A stretch of 64,000 bases of DNA from Paracoccaceae bacterium. GTDB taxonomy: Bacteria; Pseudomonadota; Alphaproteobacteria; Rhodobacterales; Rhodobacteraceae. Position 1 is the first letter of the stretch; every line of letters begins with the position of its first letter. The translations under genes and the position numbers were made by a program. The stretch is taken from contig JAAEZA010000014.1 of assembly GCA_018223125.1 (NCBI GenBank), positions 1-64,000 on the forward strand, given 5' to 3'. Shown piece by piece: positions 10,254 through 19,877 of this stretch. Below the pieces are notes generated by a model. It worked only from the letters and a program-made list of their open reading frames with translations, searched no databases and was not told where the DNA came from.

Positions 10254-11966
10254 TTACCGTTTCTGGACAACCATCAACTGGTCCTTGCGGGATTTGTTGA
10301 AGCCGACCTGATAGATAAAACAGCCCGAAATCTGTTCACGCAAAGCGTTAAATTCAGATGTCACGGCCGGATCGGAATGGGAAAACACGCCGTCTTTCTG
10401 ATAGCCATAGAACAGATCCGCCGTCTTGGTGAAGCCTTTCTGTTCCATATGTTTGGGCTGCCAGCGCAGGTTTTCAATGGTGTAAAACCCGCCCGAAGCC
10501 AGTTTCGGGAACAGCTCCAGAAAGGCAAATTGCTGGTGATGGGACGCATGGCTGGCATCATCCACGATGATATCCATCTGCGGCAGCTCCTTGACCGCAG
10601 CGTTGATGTTTTCACGGCTGTCCATATCACAGTTCACATAGGTAAAGCGCGGATCATCAAGCCAGCTGAAATCCGAAATATCCAGACCGTAAACCTGCGC
10701 TTTCGGGAAATATTCCAGCCACATTCGCACGGACGGGGCATCATCGGTTTTCCGCTCTGCCGCGACTTCATGTTCCGGCCCGCTATTCAGCAGCCCCATT
10801 TCCAGCAGGTTCAGCTTGCGCCCGCGCAGGGGCAGGAAAAGCATCTGGTAAAGTTCCGTGTAGCGGTGTTTCGCAGAGCCTTTGTCCGTGCTGTATTTAT
10901 TGGCAATGTCGGTCAGGTTCACCTGCCCGATACCTGCCCGCGCGGATGGCTCCAGCGGCGCCACTTTGGCGGCAGCAGGCGCTGCGGGTTTCTTCGGCTT
11001 GGCGGGTTTTTCAGCCGGTTTGGGCTTGGCTTCCGGTTTTACTTTCGCACTTTTGGGCGCTTTCGCTGCCGCCTGTTGCGCCTTTGACATGGGCAATGGC
11101 GCCTGCGCAGGGTCGATACCGTGCTTTTTGATCAACTGTCCCAGCAGGCTTTTCGGGTGGGGTTCGCCACCTTCTTTTTCCACCAGACGGGCCCGCATAC
11201 GGCGGCCGTAGAGATGGATGGAATAGGTGTTTTCCGTCACATAAGGCGTAGTGTCAAAGTTGCGCTTCAACATCATGCGGCGGTCTTTGTAGGTGAAAGG
11301 GTAAAGCCCTTCCTGCGGCAGTGCGTATTTCGCCTCTCCTGTTTTATGCAGGAAATGCGTCACCGCATGAGGCCCCCAAACGCCCCAGGGTTGCTCGGAG
11401 GCGTGAACCGGATTGCCAGCATCACGCGCCTCTTCCAGTTCGCGGGTGTAGTCATCACCGTACCATGTAGGGATCGCGAATTCATCCGCCGTAAACTCCA
11501 GCAATTCGCGCAGGGTTTCACTGTCCGACGGCAGGCCGAGCACACCACCGTTGATGTGCTTGTCGGATTCCCAGCCGTAGAAATGACCGTTTGGCGTTTC
11601 AAACCGCTTCATGCAATAAGCATCGGTATCCGCCCAGATGGTATCCTTGTTCTGTTCCAGCATTTTGTAGCGAAACAGATCGGAGTGCAGCGCAGGGGAC
11701 CCCGTGCGGGCATGGGCCAGAAAATCGGTTCGTGGCAGTACCTCTGCCGCATCGGCGAGTTCCATACCATCGGGTACATTCCGCAAGGGGCCATAGTGGT
11801 AAAGCTTTACGTGATGGCCCGCATCCACAAAGGATTTCAGGCACAACTGTTCCAGAAAGCTGAGACTGCCTTCCATCCACAATGCCGCAATTTGATAGTC
11901 TTTGCCTGCCACGATGCTGTCCCTTTTTAGACCTTTGGTTCTTGTTTTCCATACCATAAACGGCAC
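10254..11966 (-). CDS. Fusion protein: glycosyltransferase (DXD-type) + Ala/Lys/Pro linker + class I SAM methyltransferase
   Basis: N-term LCLKSFVDAGHHVKLYHYG...DTIWADTDAYCMKRF; linker KPEAKPKPAEKPAKPKKPAAPAAAK; C-term YSTDKGSAKHRYTELYQMLF...QVYGLDISDF...DIIVDDASHASHHQ. True start may be a GTG near 11912. Confidence 0.75.
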   Translation of the reverse strand: MPFMVWKTRTKGLKRDSIVAGKDYQIAALWMEGSLSFLEQLCLKSFVDAGHHVKLYHYGPLRNVPDGMELADAAEVLPRTDFLAHARTGSPALHSDLFRYKMLEQNKDTIWADTDAYCMKRFETPNGHFYGWESDKHINGGVLGLPSDSETLRELLEFTADEFAIPTWYGDDYTRELEEARDAGNPVHASEQPWGVWGPHAVTHFLHKTGEAKYALPQEGLYPFTYKDRRMMLKRNFDTTPYVTENTYSIHLYGRRMRARLVEKEGGEPHPKSLLGQLIKKHGIDPAQAPLPMSKAQQAAAKAPKSAKVKPEAKPKPAEKPAKPKKPAAPAAAKVAPLEPSARAGIGQVNLTDIANKYSTDKGSAKHRYTELYQMLFLPLRGRKLNLLEMGLLNSGPEHEVAAERKTDDAPSVRMWLEYFPKAQVYGLDISDFSWLDDPRFTYVNCDMDSRENINAAVKELPQMDIIVDDASHASHHQQFAFLELFPKLASGGFYTIENLRWQPKHMEQKGFTKTADLFYGYQKDGVFSHSDPAVTSEFNALREQISGCFIYQVGFNKSRKDQLMVVQKR

Positions 11967-12119
11967 GGCTGCATGCTACAATCACACAGCCATTACCAGC
12001 GCCAATATGGCTGTTAATGTTGTAATAAGGCAAAACCGTGAACAAACCGACACTTGCGCAAAAAGGCTGGACATATGTGTTTGTCATCGTATTTGAGGGC
12101 AAACAAAAAAGGAAAGACG

Positions 12120-12656
12120 ATGGCCGACCCGAAACTCCTTGTCATTTGCGGTTCTTTGCGCACCGGTTCCCTGAACCGGAAACTGTTGGAACAGGCTGTT
12201 AACGCCTTCGGTCCTGCCGATGTGACCTATGCCGACATCCGCTTCCCGCTCTATGACGGCGATCTGGAAGACGCAGAAGGTATTCCGGCTGCGGTACAGA
12301 CCCTCCATGCTCAAATGCAGGACGCGGATGCGATTGTGATTGCGACGCCGGAATACAATGCCAACATCTCGGGCGTTCTGAAGAATGCGCTGGACTGGGC
12401 AAGCCGCGTGAAACCGATGCCGATGGCGGACACTCCCGTGGCTATCATGTCCGCCACTGGCGGGCGTACCGGTGGCGTAATGACACAGAACTCCCTACGC
12501 CAGTGTTTGACACCCTTCCAGCCGGTCGTGTTGCAAGGCCCTGCTGTGGCCGTGGCGTCTGCCTCTGGCGCCTTTGAAGAGGACGGCAGCCTGAAGGACG
12601 AACGCTACATCAAAGCAGTGCAAAAGCTGATGGACAAGCTGCGCGCAATGATCTGA
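12120..12656 (+). CDS. NADPH-dependent FMN reductase family protein
   Basis: LLVICGSLRTGSLNRKLLEQ...ATPEYNANISGVLKNALDWASR. Confidence 0.92.
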   Translation: MADPKLLVICGSLRTGSLNRKLLEQAVNAFGPADVTYADIRFPLYDGDLEDAEGIPAAVQTLHAQMQDADAIVIATPEYNANISGVLKNALDWASRVKPMPMADTPVAIMSATGGRTGGVMTQNSLRQCLTPFQPVVLQGPAVAVASASGAFEEDGSLKDERYIKAVQKLMDKLRAMI

Positions 12657-12729
12657 ACGGCGGGGAATCAAAGGTTCCCGCCGAACCGGCGCACTGTCCC
12701 CCCGTGTATTCTGGAATTGTTCCCCGGAA

Positions 12730-13185
12730 TTAATGAAGCGTCTTTCCTGACGCTTCATTTTTTTGCACGTTCATCTGCGTAACTGTCAGACGCGCTTTAG
12801 GCGCACGTTTATATTGCAACCCGTGCAGGATCAGAAAGCGCAACTTCTCAAGCTCGTCCGCCCCCAACTGGTCCAGATAGACGGCGCGGTTCCCGTCCAG
12901 TTCGAAATCCGTACCGAATGCCGTGGCGAAATCGCTAATGATACTGCTTTGGCAATGGGCGAAGATCGCGGCCAGTCCCGTTTTCCCGATTCCCAACCGC
13001 AGACTGCTGCCCTGTTTGACCAGATAGCTCGGCTGCCCCCAACGCAGGGTTTCCGCGACGGTGCCAGCCTCCACCAAAGCGGCACAGTCCAGGATAAGTT
13101 CCCGTACCAACATTAATTTCTCCCGCTCGACTGCGGGAAAACTGTCGTAGACGGCCTGAACCTCTGGTGGGGGCAATCGGGTCAT
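12730..13185 (-). CDS. DUF1801 domain-containing protein
   Basis: ETLRWGQPSYLVKQGSSLRLGIGKTGLAAIFAHCQSSIISDF pattern; start at MTRLPPPEVQ. Confidence 0.8.
   Translation of the reverse strand: MTRLPPPEVQAVYDSFPAVEREKLMLVRELILDCAALVEAGTVAETLRWGQPSYLVKQGSSLRLGIGKTGLAAIFAHCQSSIISDFATAFGTDFELDGNRAVYLDQLGADELEKLRFLILHGLQYKRAPKARLTVTQMNVQKNEASGKTLH
12734..12764 (+). terminator. Rho-independent terminator downstream of the FMN reductase
   Basis: TGAAGCGTC-TTTCCT-GACGCTTCATTTTTTT hairpin; overlaps the 3' end of the convergent CDS. Confidence 0.8.
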
Positions 13186-13261
13186 GTTGAATTCCTTTTT
13201 CCGCCATACCAACACAGACCTGCTGTCAACTTCTGTCAGCACGGTGTAGTATTCCTTCACT

Positions 13262-13978
13262 ATGGCGAAATCCGAACGCATACTCCAGTTGATGCAGCTT
13301 TTGCGGCTGCTGCCGCCGCCGGTTCAGGCGGCGCAGCTCTCTGCCGAACTTGGCGTATCCCTGCGCACGGTGTACCGCGATGTGGACAGTCTGCGCCGTG
13401 CGGGGGCGATCATCGACGGGGCTGCGGGCTTTGGCTATACACTGGTCGAAGATACAGCCATGCCGCCGATGCTGTTTAACACGGACGAAACCGAAGCTCT
13501 CGTACTTGGCCTGCGCGAAGTTATTGAAATCGGCGATCCGGTCCTTGCGGATGCGGCCAGAAACGCGTTGGCCAAACTGGCAGCGAGCCTGCCGGACCGC
13601 CTGTCACGCCAGATGCAGAACAGCGTGCTAAGCGCCAAACGTTTCCACAGCCGCCCCGAGATCACCGTCGATGTAGCCACGATCCGACAGGCCGCCCGCG
13701 ATGAACGGGCGATCCACATCCATTACGGCGATGCCAAGGGTGCACAGACCGAACGCACTGTCTGGCCCCTGTCGATCATCTTCATGGACCAGACCCTGAT
13801 GCTGCTGGCGAAATGCCAGCTCCGGCAGGACTTTCGCGCCTTTCGCGTGGACCGGATCCGGAAACTTGCGTTGACGGATCAATCCTTCCGCCCCCGCCGT
13901 ACCAGCCTGCTGCGGGAGGCTCTGGCCACCATCGAATCCGAAGAAGCAACAGATTGCCCACCAAACCACCCCGCGTAA
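13262..13978 (+). CDS. YafY-type HTH/WYL-domain transcriptional regulator
   Basis: N-term winged HTH KSERILQLMQLLRLLPPPVQAAQLSAELGVSLRTVYRDVDSLRRAGA; WYL-like domain with ERTVWPLSIIFMDQTLMLLAKCQLRQDFRAFRVDRI. Confidence 0.9.
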   Translation: MAKSERILQLMQLLRLLPPPVQAAQLSAELGVSLRTVYRDVDSLRRAGAIIDGAAGFGYTLVEDTAMPPMLFNTDETEALVLGLREVIEIGDPVLADAARNALAKLAASLPDRLSRQMQNSVLSAKRFHSRPEITVDVATIRQAARDERAIHIHYGDAKGAQTERTVWPLSIIFMDQTLMLLAKCQLRQDFRAFRVDRIRKLALTDQSFRPRRTSLLREALATIESEEATDCPPNHPA

Positions 13979-14050
13979 TTCCTCTTTTGAAAAAGGGTTT
14001 TTCCCGTTATGCTCGGGACAAAAATCGGGCGATCGGAGCAGGAGCATCGC

Positions 14051-15313
14051 ATGCTAAAATACGGATTGAAATTTGTGGCCGCACTGGCGTTTATTCCCGG
14101 TATGGCCTTTGGTGCCGCTGTGGAGACATCTCCCCCCCCGCCGGCGAAACCGGATCAGGGGATGTTAATGGCGCAGACACAATCCGGCTTTGAACAATGG
14201 GTGCGCAGTTTCAAGGCACGGGCGCTGGCGAACGGGATTTCGTCACGCACCTACGACCGCGCGTTTCGGGGCGTCAAACTGAACACACGGGTCATCGCAT
14301 CCGACCGTAAACAGGCCGAATTCTCACGCGAGATCTGGGACTATCTGGACACCGCCACTTCTCCGAAGCGGGTCAGAAACGGCAAGGCGATGGTGCGCAA
14401 GCACAAGTCCAAACTGCGCCGGATCGAAAACACTTACGGGGTGGAATGGTCAGTGGTTGTTGCCATCTGGGGGCTAGAAAGTTCCTACGGTGAGAACATG
14501 GGCGATATCAATATCATCGAGGCGCTGGCCACGCTTGCCTATGAAGGGCGCCGCCGCAAGTTCGGGGAACAACAGCTTCTGACCGCATTGAAGATTATCC
14601 AGAACGGCGACATCACCCCGAACCGGATGATGGGCAGTTGGGCCGGTGCCATGGGCCATACGCAGTTCATTCCCACCAGCTATGACGCGCTGGCGGTGGA
14701 TTTCACCGGCGACGGCAAACGGGATGTCTGGGACCAGCGCGATCCGTCCGATGCGCTGGCATCCACCGCAAATTACCTGCGCCGCAACGGTTGGGTCAAA
14801 GGGCAGCCTTGGGGCATCGAAGTTCAGCTTCCCCGCGGCTTTAACTATGGCAATGCCTCTTTGAAAGTGAAAGCAACGCCGGCACGCTGGACCGAACTTG
14901 GCGTGCGCACCATGTCGGGCGGGAAAATCCCGAACTACGGCAATGCAGCGATCCTGCTGCCTGCGGGCGCAGACGGTCCGGCCTTTGCGGTGTTCAAGAA
15001 CTTCTTCGTCATCAAGCGCTACAACAATGCCAATTCCTACGCGATGGCGGTCGGTCATCTTGCAAACAAGATCAACGGCGGCGGCGAATTCGTGCGGGAC
15101 TGGCCCCGTGGTCCGGGGGCATTGCGCCTGCCCGAAAAGCTGGAAGTGCAGGAACTGTTGCTGAAAGCAGGCTATGACATCGGTGAAGCGGACGGGATCA
15201 TCGGCCCTAAAACTCTGGATGCAATCAGTGATGTGCAGCGCCGTGCCGGACGCCAGCCGACAGGTAAGGCGGATCAGGATGTTCTGAAATTCCTCCGCCA
15301 GGCCATTCGCTAA
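14051..15313 (+). CDS. Lytic murein transglycosylase (MltB family) with C-terminal peptidoglycan-binding domain
   Basis: Signal peptide; VVAIWGLESSYGENMG; GAMGHTQFIPTSY; C-term VQELLLKAGYDIGEADGIIGPKTLDAI. Confidence 0.93.
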   Translation: MLKYGLKFVAALAFIPGMAFGAAVETSPPPPAKPDQGMLMAQTQSGFEQWVRSFKARALANGISSRTYDRAFRGVKLNTRVIASDRKQAEFSREIWDYLDTATSPKRVRNGKAMVRKHKSKLRRIENTYGVEWSVVVAIWGLESSYGENMGDINIIEALATLAYEGRRRKFGEQQLLTALKIIQNGDITPNRMMGSWAGAMGHTQFIPTSYDALAVDFTGDGKRDVWDQRDPSDALASTANYLRRNGWVKGQPWGIEVQLPRGFNYGNASLKVKATPARWTELGVRTMSGGKIPNYGNAAILLPAGADGPAFAVFKNFFVIKRYNNANSYAMAVGHLANKINGGGEFVRDWPRGPGALRLPEKLEVQELLLKAGYDIGEADGIIGPKTLDAISDVQRRAGRQPTGKADQDVLKFLRQAIR

Positions 15314-15335
15314 GCCGGAAATTTTCAAAAAGCCT

Positions 15336-16248
15336 TCAAACGCGCGGCATACCCTGCCGCGCGTTTTTTTCTTCTGGCCAAGCTTCGGCGCGGTAGCAAA
15401 GCCAGTTCTTCACTGTCTCTACTGCAGGATTAACTCCGCGTCGGCGTTGCGACAGAAGATAGAAATCCTGCGCGCCATTCATCGTATCCGGCACCACCTG
15501 AACCAAAGCACCACTCGCAAGCTCCCGCTCCACAAGGAACCGGCTGACAAGCACGACGCCCTGCCCTGAAACAGCCGCGTCAATCGCAAGGGCCGTCTGG
15601 CTCATCCGCAAGCTTCTTTTGGATTTATCCGCTGCCCCGAGGTAATCCAGAAAATCCGGCCAAAGATCATTGGCATCGTGCAGCTTTCCTGCCTGCCCCA
15701 GCGCGTTCCCACTAAACGGCACAGCCATATCCGCGACGAAAGACGGGGCGGCCACCGCAATAATCTGTTGTTTGAAAAGCCTTATAGCGTCTATCCCCCC
15801 ACCGAATGGCGGGCTGGCCTGTCGTACGGAAATATCTATGCCATCCCCATGGAAACCGGAGGTTTTTTCAGTAGCAAGTACACGCAGGTCAATCTCGGGG
15901 TGGCTCTTGGAAAACTCGGGCAGGTTCGGGATCAGCCATTTGGCGGCAAAGGTCGGTGTGACGCTGACCAGCACCTTTCCGTGCTCAGGGCGCAGAACTT
16001 CAGTTGCGGTGCGCAACTCCGCAAAGGCTGCGGCGATCCGGTTGTGATAGGCCCGCCCCGTTGCCGTAAAAGCCACACCTTTGGGCTGTCACTCAAACAC
16101 AGCAGCCGAGACGGGACTCCAGCAAACGCACCTGCTGCGCCACAGCGCCTTGGGTCACGCCCATCTCTTCGGTGGCGGCCCGAAAGTTCAGATGACGGCC
16201 TGCGGCCTCAAAGGCACGCAGGGCATTCAGGGGTGGAAGATTGCTCAT
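15336..16248 (-). pseudogene. LysR-family (GcvA-like) transcriptional regulator disrupted by a frameshift and a stop
   Basis: HTH piece MSNLPPLNALRAFEAAGRHLNFRAATEEMGVTQGAVAQQVRLLESRLG from ATG at 16248 hits TGA; the effector-domain ORF continues in another frame after GAG-TGA-CAG (expected ..LFERQPKGVAFTATG). Confidence 0.8.
15338..15370. terminator. Hairpin terminator downstream of the lytic transglycosylase
   Basis: AAACGCGCGGCA-TACCC-TGCCGCGCGTTTTTTT. Confidence 0.8.
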
Positions 16249-16351
16249 CTGACGATAGTATTTCTACAGTCTGAGAAGATCAATTCTGGCGTGAACGGGC
16301 ACCATTAACAGAGTAAGTCACCACGAACAGTTACCGAAAGCCGTTATTGCC

Positions 16352-16642
16352 ATGACACAAACTCTTCTTTGCCCGAATAGCGCCAATGCGTCCCAACAGG
16401 CGGCGCAGCCCGCACGGACCAGACGCGACCGTGCAGCCTTCCTGATCAAATGGGGCGCCTCGGTGATCCAGATCCTCGGCTATACGGCTACCGGTTTCGG
16501 CTGGACCCCGTGGAACCTCTATCGCTTTCTCGCCGGTGTGCTTGGCTGGTTTCTGGTCGGCATTCTCTGGAACGATCGGGCAATCATGCTTATTCACATC
16601 GTCGCATTGGGCGCCATGATTGCAGGGATGCGCAGCAGCTGA
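16352..16642 (+). CDS. Small membrane protein (DUF6552-like)
   Basis: ORF with WGASVIQILGYTATGFGWTPWNLYRFLAGVLGWFLVGILWNDRAIMLIHIVALGAMIAG; divergent from the LysR pseudogene. Confidence 0.7.
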   Translation: MTQTLLCPNSANASQQAAQPARTRRDRAAFLIKWGASVIQILGYTATGFGWTPWNLYRFLAGVLGWFLVGILWNDRAIMLIHIVALGAMIAGMRSS

Positions 16643-16673
16643 CAGCCGTTCACGCTTTGAGAGTATTGCCGCG

Positions 16674-19600
16674 TCATTCGCGATCCAGTTCAGACAGATC
16701 AAGCCCCTTCTTCACCGCAAATTCCCGCGCGGCACGGGCATGTTCGGCGGCCCCGATCAGATGGCCCGCCACAGTTCGCAGAAGGCTGGTGGCAACATTC
16801 GTATCATTTTCAATCACCGCCAACAGCTCTGACGCACCGATCCGCAGGAACAGCGACTCCTCAATTGCGACCAGATCCATTGCCCTCTTTTCATTGAGGA
16901 TAATCGCAAGATCCCCGATCAAACGGCCCGGTTCGATTTCCGAGACCAGGCGATTTTCGTCATCTTCAATGCCCCAATAAAGACCCGCCTTGCCTTTCAC
17001 GCAGAGATAGGCCGCATCCGGTGCCTGATCCCGTGCAAAAATAACCTGTCCCGCCTTCGCCGGAAACCACTGTGCACTAAACGCGAGTAGTCTTTGCTGT
17101 TTCTGGTCGAGATTGGCGAAGAGACCGGTTTGAGCCACCACCCGCAGCTTGCGTTTAAGATCCTGTTTCGCGTCTTCATCAGCCGGCTCCTCGGCCCGCC
17201 GAACACCGTCGATGCGCCCGTCCACGATCTCGACAAATAGGTCGTAAAGGTCTGGATTGGAGAAATGATTCTCGATGAAAATCTTCGTGGTGTCAGGCAT
17301 CAACTTGCCGATACGCTCGCGCATTTGCGCCCGTTTGGCGGAATCATGACTTGCCAGCGCATTACCAAGGATCAGAATATCAGGCTTCTTCAATCCGGCG
17401 CGGCTGAATGCGATCCGTTCACGGAAAACACGAGGCAGGTTCTGCCCGCCCGACCCCGTAACCAGATCATAGATTGACTGGGCTGCAAGCCGCCGCAATC
17501 CGTGTTCGTTCAGCACCTCGACCACAAGATCTTCGACTTCCCGTTCGCGGGCACCGGCCATTCTGGAAATCCGCCCGAAAATCGCATTGCCGAGCACCGT
17601 CATCACCGGCATGTAGCGGTCCGGATGTATGGTTTCGAACAGGCCTTCCAGTTCGGCAACCATATGCTCTGCATTTTGCATCCGGATATCAAGAACCCGC
17701 TGCTTGAAACTGTCGGTAAAGGCAGGGCCGATCTGTTCGGCGCTAAAGGCAAAGGGTACGGTCAGCATAAGCGCGAATTCTTCGCTGCTTAGCGCATCAT
17801 TGCCCTGCTGCCGCCGCTTTTTCGTGACCGCGCGCAGTTTGTGATAAAGCGCATCTTCCATGTTCAATTGCCGGAACAGCGGGTGGTCGGTGGCATCTTC
17901 GCCAAAGGTGGCCACCACCCCTTCAATCAGGCTGGCGGACATCTCTGCCACTTCGTCTACGATGTTTTCCTTCTTCAGAATGCTGAAGAACTTGCGCTGC
18001 TCGGCCAGATTTTCCTGCGTCAGAATCCGCGTGGGCATGGCATAAAGCAGGTTGCTGCCCAAAGGAGAAACCGGATTGAACTTGCGCGGATCAAAGTGGT
18101 GCACGATGTCGCCCAGACCTGCCTGTTTTAGCCGGCGGGCGATTTCGGGGCGCAGTTCCACAATCTTTTGAGCCAGTTCGCTCTGATTTACGGGATCAAG
18201 CCGGTGACGCAATGCGCGGCGCACCATGAACTCGTCAATGCCCATGGCTTCGCCCAGATTGAACCACCAGTCGCGGATTTCATCCGCGCTCTTGAACCCC
18301 GCCAAAGCTGGATCGAGCCAGTTCACCCCAAGGGGATCCTCACTGTTTCCGGCGCGCCGCGCCTCTTCCTGCCAGCGGTGCATCTCGGGCGGCACATCGC
18401 TGTCAATCAGGGGTTTCCGGCGGAAAGGCATCATCAGGTTATCCCCCATGGTCCCCTGAAAAATCTGGGGAATGGGGCTGGCATAGCCGATGCGGTTTGC
18501 CACCACGGTTTGATGCAGGCTGTTCAGGTCGTGCCCGGCCACCCGTACCCGTCCCCGCGCCGGAACAACCTCCCGCGTTAGCAGATCGGCAAAGGCCAGC
18601 GCGGCGGTTTCGTTGGTTGTCTGGATCGCCACCCGCGCGCCTTTGGGAATGGTCAGATTGATGTCTTCCAGAACAATATCACCAGAGTCATCGCGCACCG
18701 TGACATCTTTCAGTTCGATATCACCTTTCAGGCTCGGAATGGAATCGGGCTCGCCTTCAAACAGGCTGTCATCAACCAGCGTTTTAGGCGCAAAACGTTC
18801 TGTTACAATCTCCCAGCGCAGCCCCATATCCTGCACCTGATTGTAATAGGTCAGCAGTTCCTTCCATGGCGATGACAAATCCTTATAGGCCGCAAGGGCC
18901 GCCACCAGCGCGCCCACAGTGATCTGCCCCTTGATCGCCAGATAACCGCCAACCGAATAGAAAAAGAACGGCGTTAGCTGGTTGATGAAGTTGTTCAGAA
19001 ACTTCATGAAGAATTTTTTCTGGTAGATATCGAAACGAATATCGAACAGCTTTCCCAACCGGTCCGAGAACTGCGCCGCACGGTAGCGCAAGCCCCCGTT
19101 GGTGCGGATGTCACTGACACCTGCAGCTGTTTCCCCGATGTCGGACGCCAGATGGCGCACTTCTTCGATACGGGATTTGTTCAGCAGGTTGATCTGGCGT
19201 TGCAGCCGCGGAATCAGCCAGGCCTGCAACGGGATCAGCGCCACAGAAGCCAGCCCGAACCAGAAACTCTGGGCAAAGAGAAAGGCCAGAATGGTGATCA
19301 TCTGCCCTGCCTGAAAAACCGGCTGTGAAATCATATCCCCCATAAGCCCGCCCATCGGCTCGGCTTCGGAAGTGACCATCGCCACCAGTTCGCCCTGGCT
19401 GGTCTGGCGGAAATAGGGACGCGGAAACCGCATCATTCGGGTCAGAAGCTGGAAACGAAAGCGGCGCAAAAGCCGCTCGGCCAGCACACCCTTCATGGTG
19501 TTAAGCCGCATTTTCAGCAATCCGTTGGCCAGCACCGCGATCAGAAAGCCCATACACAGGAGCATCAGAAACTGGGTCTGCGTGAAGGTAACACCGAAAT

Positions 19601-19763
19601 AGGTGATATCCGCGCCACTGCCGCCGATCGCGTCATTGATGATCCGCTTTGGCAGTTCCAGACTGATGTAAAGGACCGGAAAAGTAATTATTGTCAGCGC
19701 CAGCAATAGCAACTGGCTGCGTTTGGAGTACTTCCAGATGTATCGAAACAGACTTTTTTCCAT
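16674..19763 (-). CDS. ABC-transporter-like membrane protein with degenerate nucleotide-binding domain and C-terminal cyclic nucleotide-binding domain
   Basis: Six-TM exporter-type TMD at N-term (MEKSLFRYIWKYSKRSQLLLLALTIITF...); NBD-like segments; C-term cNMP fold (FANLDQKQQRLLAFSAQWFPAKAGQVIFARDQAPDAAYLCVKGKAGLYWG...LIGDLAIIL). Confidence 0.88.
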   Translation of the reverse strand: MEKSLFRYIWKYSKRSQLLLLALTIITFPVLYISLELPKRIINDAIGGSGADITYFGVTFTQTQFLMLLCMGFLIAVLANGLLKMRLNTMKGVLAERLLRRFRFQLLTRMMRFPRPYFRQTSQGELVAMVTSEAEPMGGLMGDMISQPVFQAGQMITILAFLFAQSFWFGLASVALIPLQAWLIPRLQRQINLLNKSRIEEVRHLASDIGETAAGVSDIRTNGGLRYRAAQFSDRLGKLFDIRFDIYQKKFFMKFLNNFINQLTPFFFYSVGGYLAIKGQITVGALVAALAAYKDLSSPWKELLTYYNQVQDMGLRWEIVTERFAPKTLVDDSLFEGEPDSIPSLKGDIELKDVTVRDDSGDIVLEDINLTIPKGARVAIQTTNETAALAFADLLTREVVPARGRVRVAGHDLNSLHQTVVANRIGYASPIPQIFQGTMGDNLMMPFRRKPLIDSDVPPEMHRWQEEARRAGNSEDPLGVNWLDPALAGFKSADEIRDWWFNLGEAMGIDEFMVRRALRHRLDPVNQSELAQKIVELRPEIARRLKQAGLGDIVHHFDPRKFNPVSPLGSNLLYAMPTRILTQENLAEQRKFFSILKKENIVDEVAEMSASLIEGVVATFGEDATDHPLFRQLNMEDALYHKLRAVTKKRRQQGNDALSSEEFALMLTVPFAFSAEQIGPAFTDSFKQRVLDIRMQNAEHMVAELEGLFETIHPDRYMPVMTVLGNAIFGRISRMAGAREREVEDLVVEVLNEHGLRRLAAQSIYDLVTGSGGQNLPRVFRERIAFSRAGLKKPDILILGNALASHDSAKRAQMRERIGKLMPDTTKIFIENHFSNPDLYDLFVEIVDGRIDGVRRAEEPADEDAKQDLKRKLRVVAQTGLFANLDQKQQRLLAFSAQWFPAKAGQVIFARDQAPDAAYLCVKGKAGLYWGIEDDENRLVSEIEPGRLIGDLAIILNEKRAMDLVAIEESLFLRIGASELLAVIENDTNVATSLLRTVAGHLIGAAEHARAAREFAVKKGLDLSELDRE

Positions 19764-19877
19764 CAGGGAATCCCTTAAGCGGCGGTGGCCGACAAACAAG
19801 ACACAGGTCGCAGAGCCCCCCAAACGAGGGACACTCTACCTGATCAGCAGAACAGAGCAATCAAACGGTTGCGTGAA

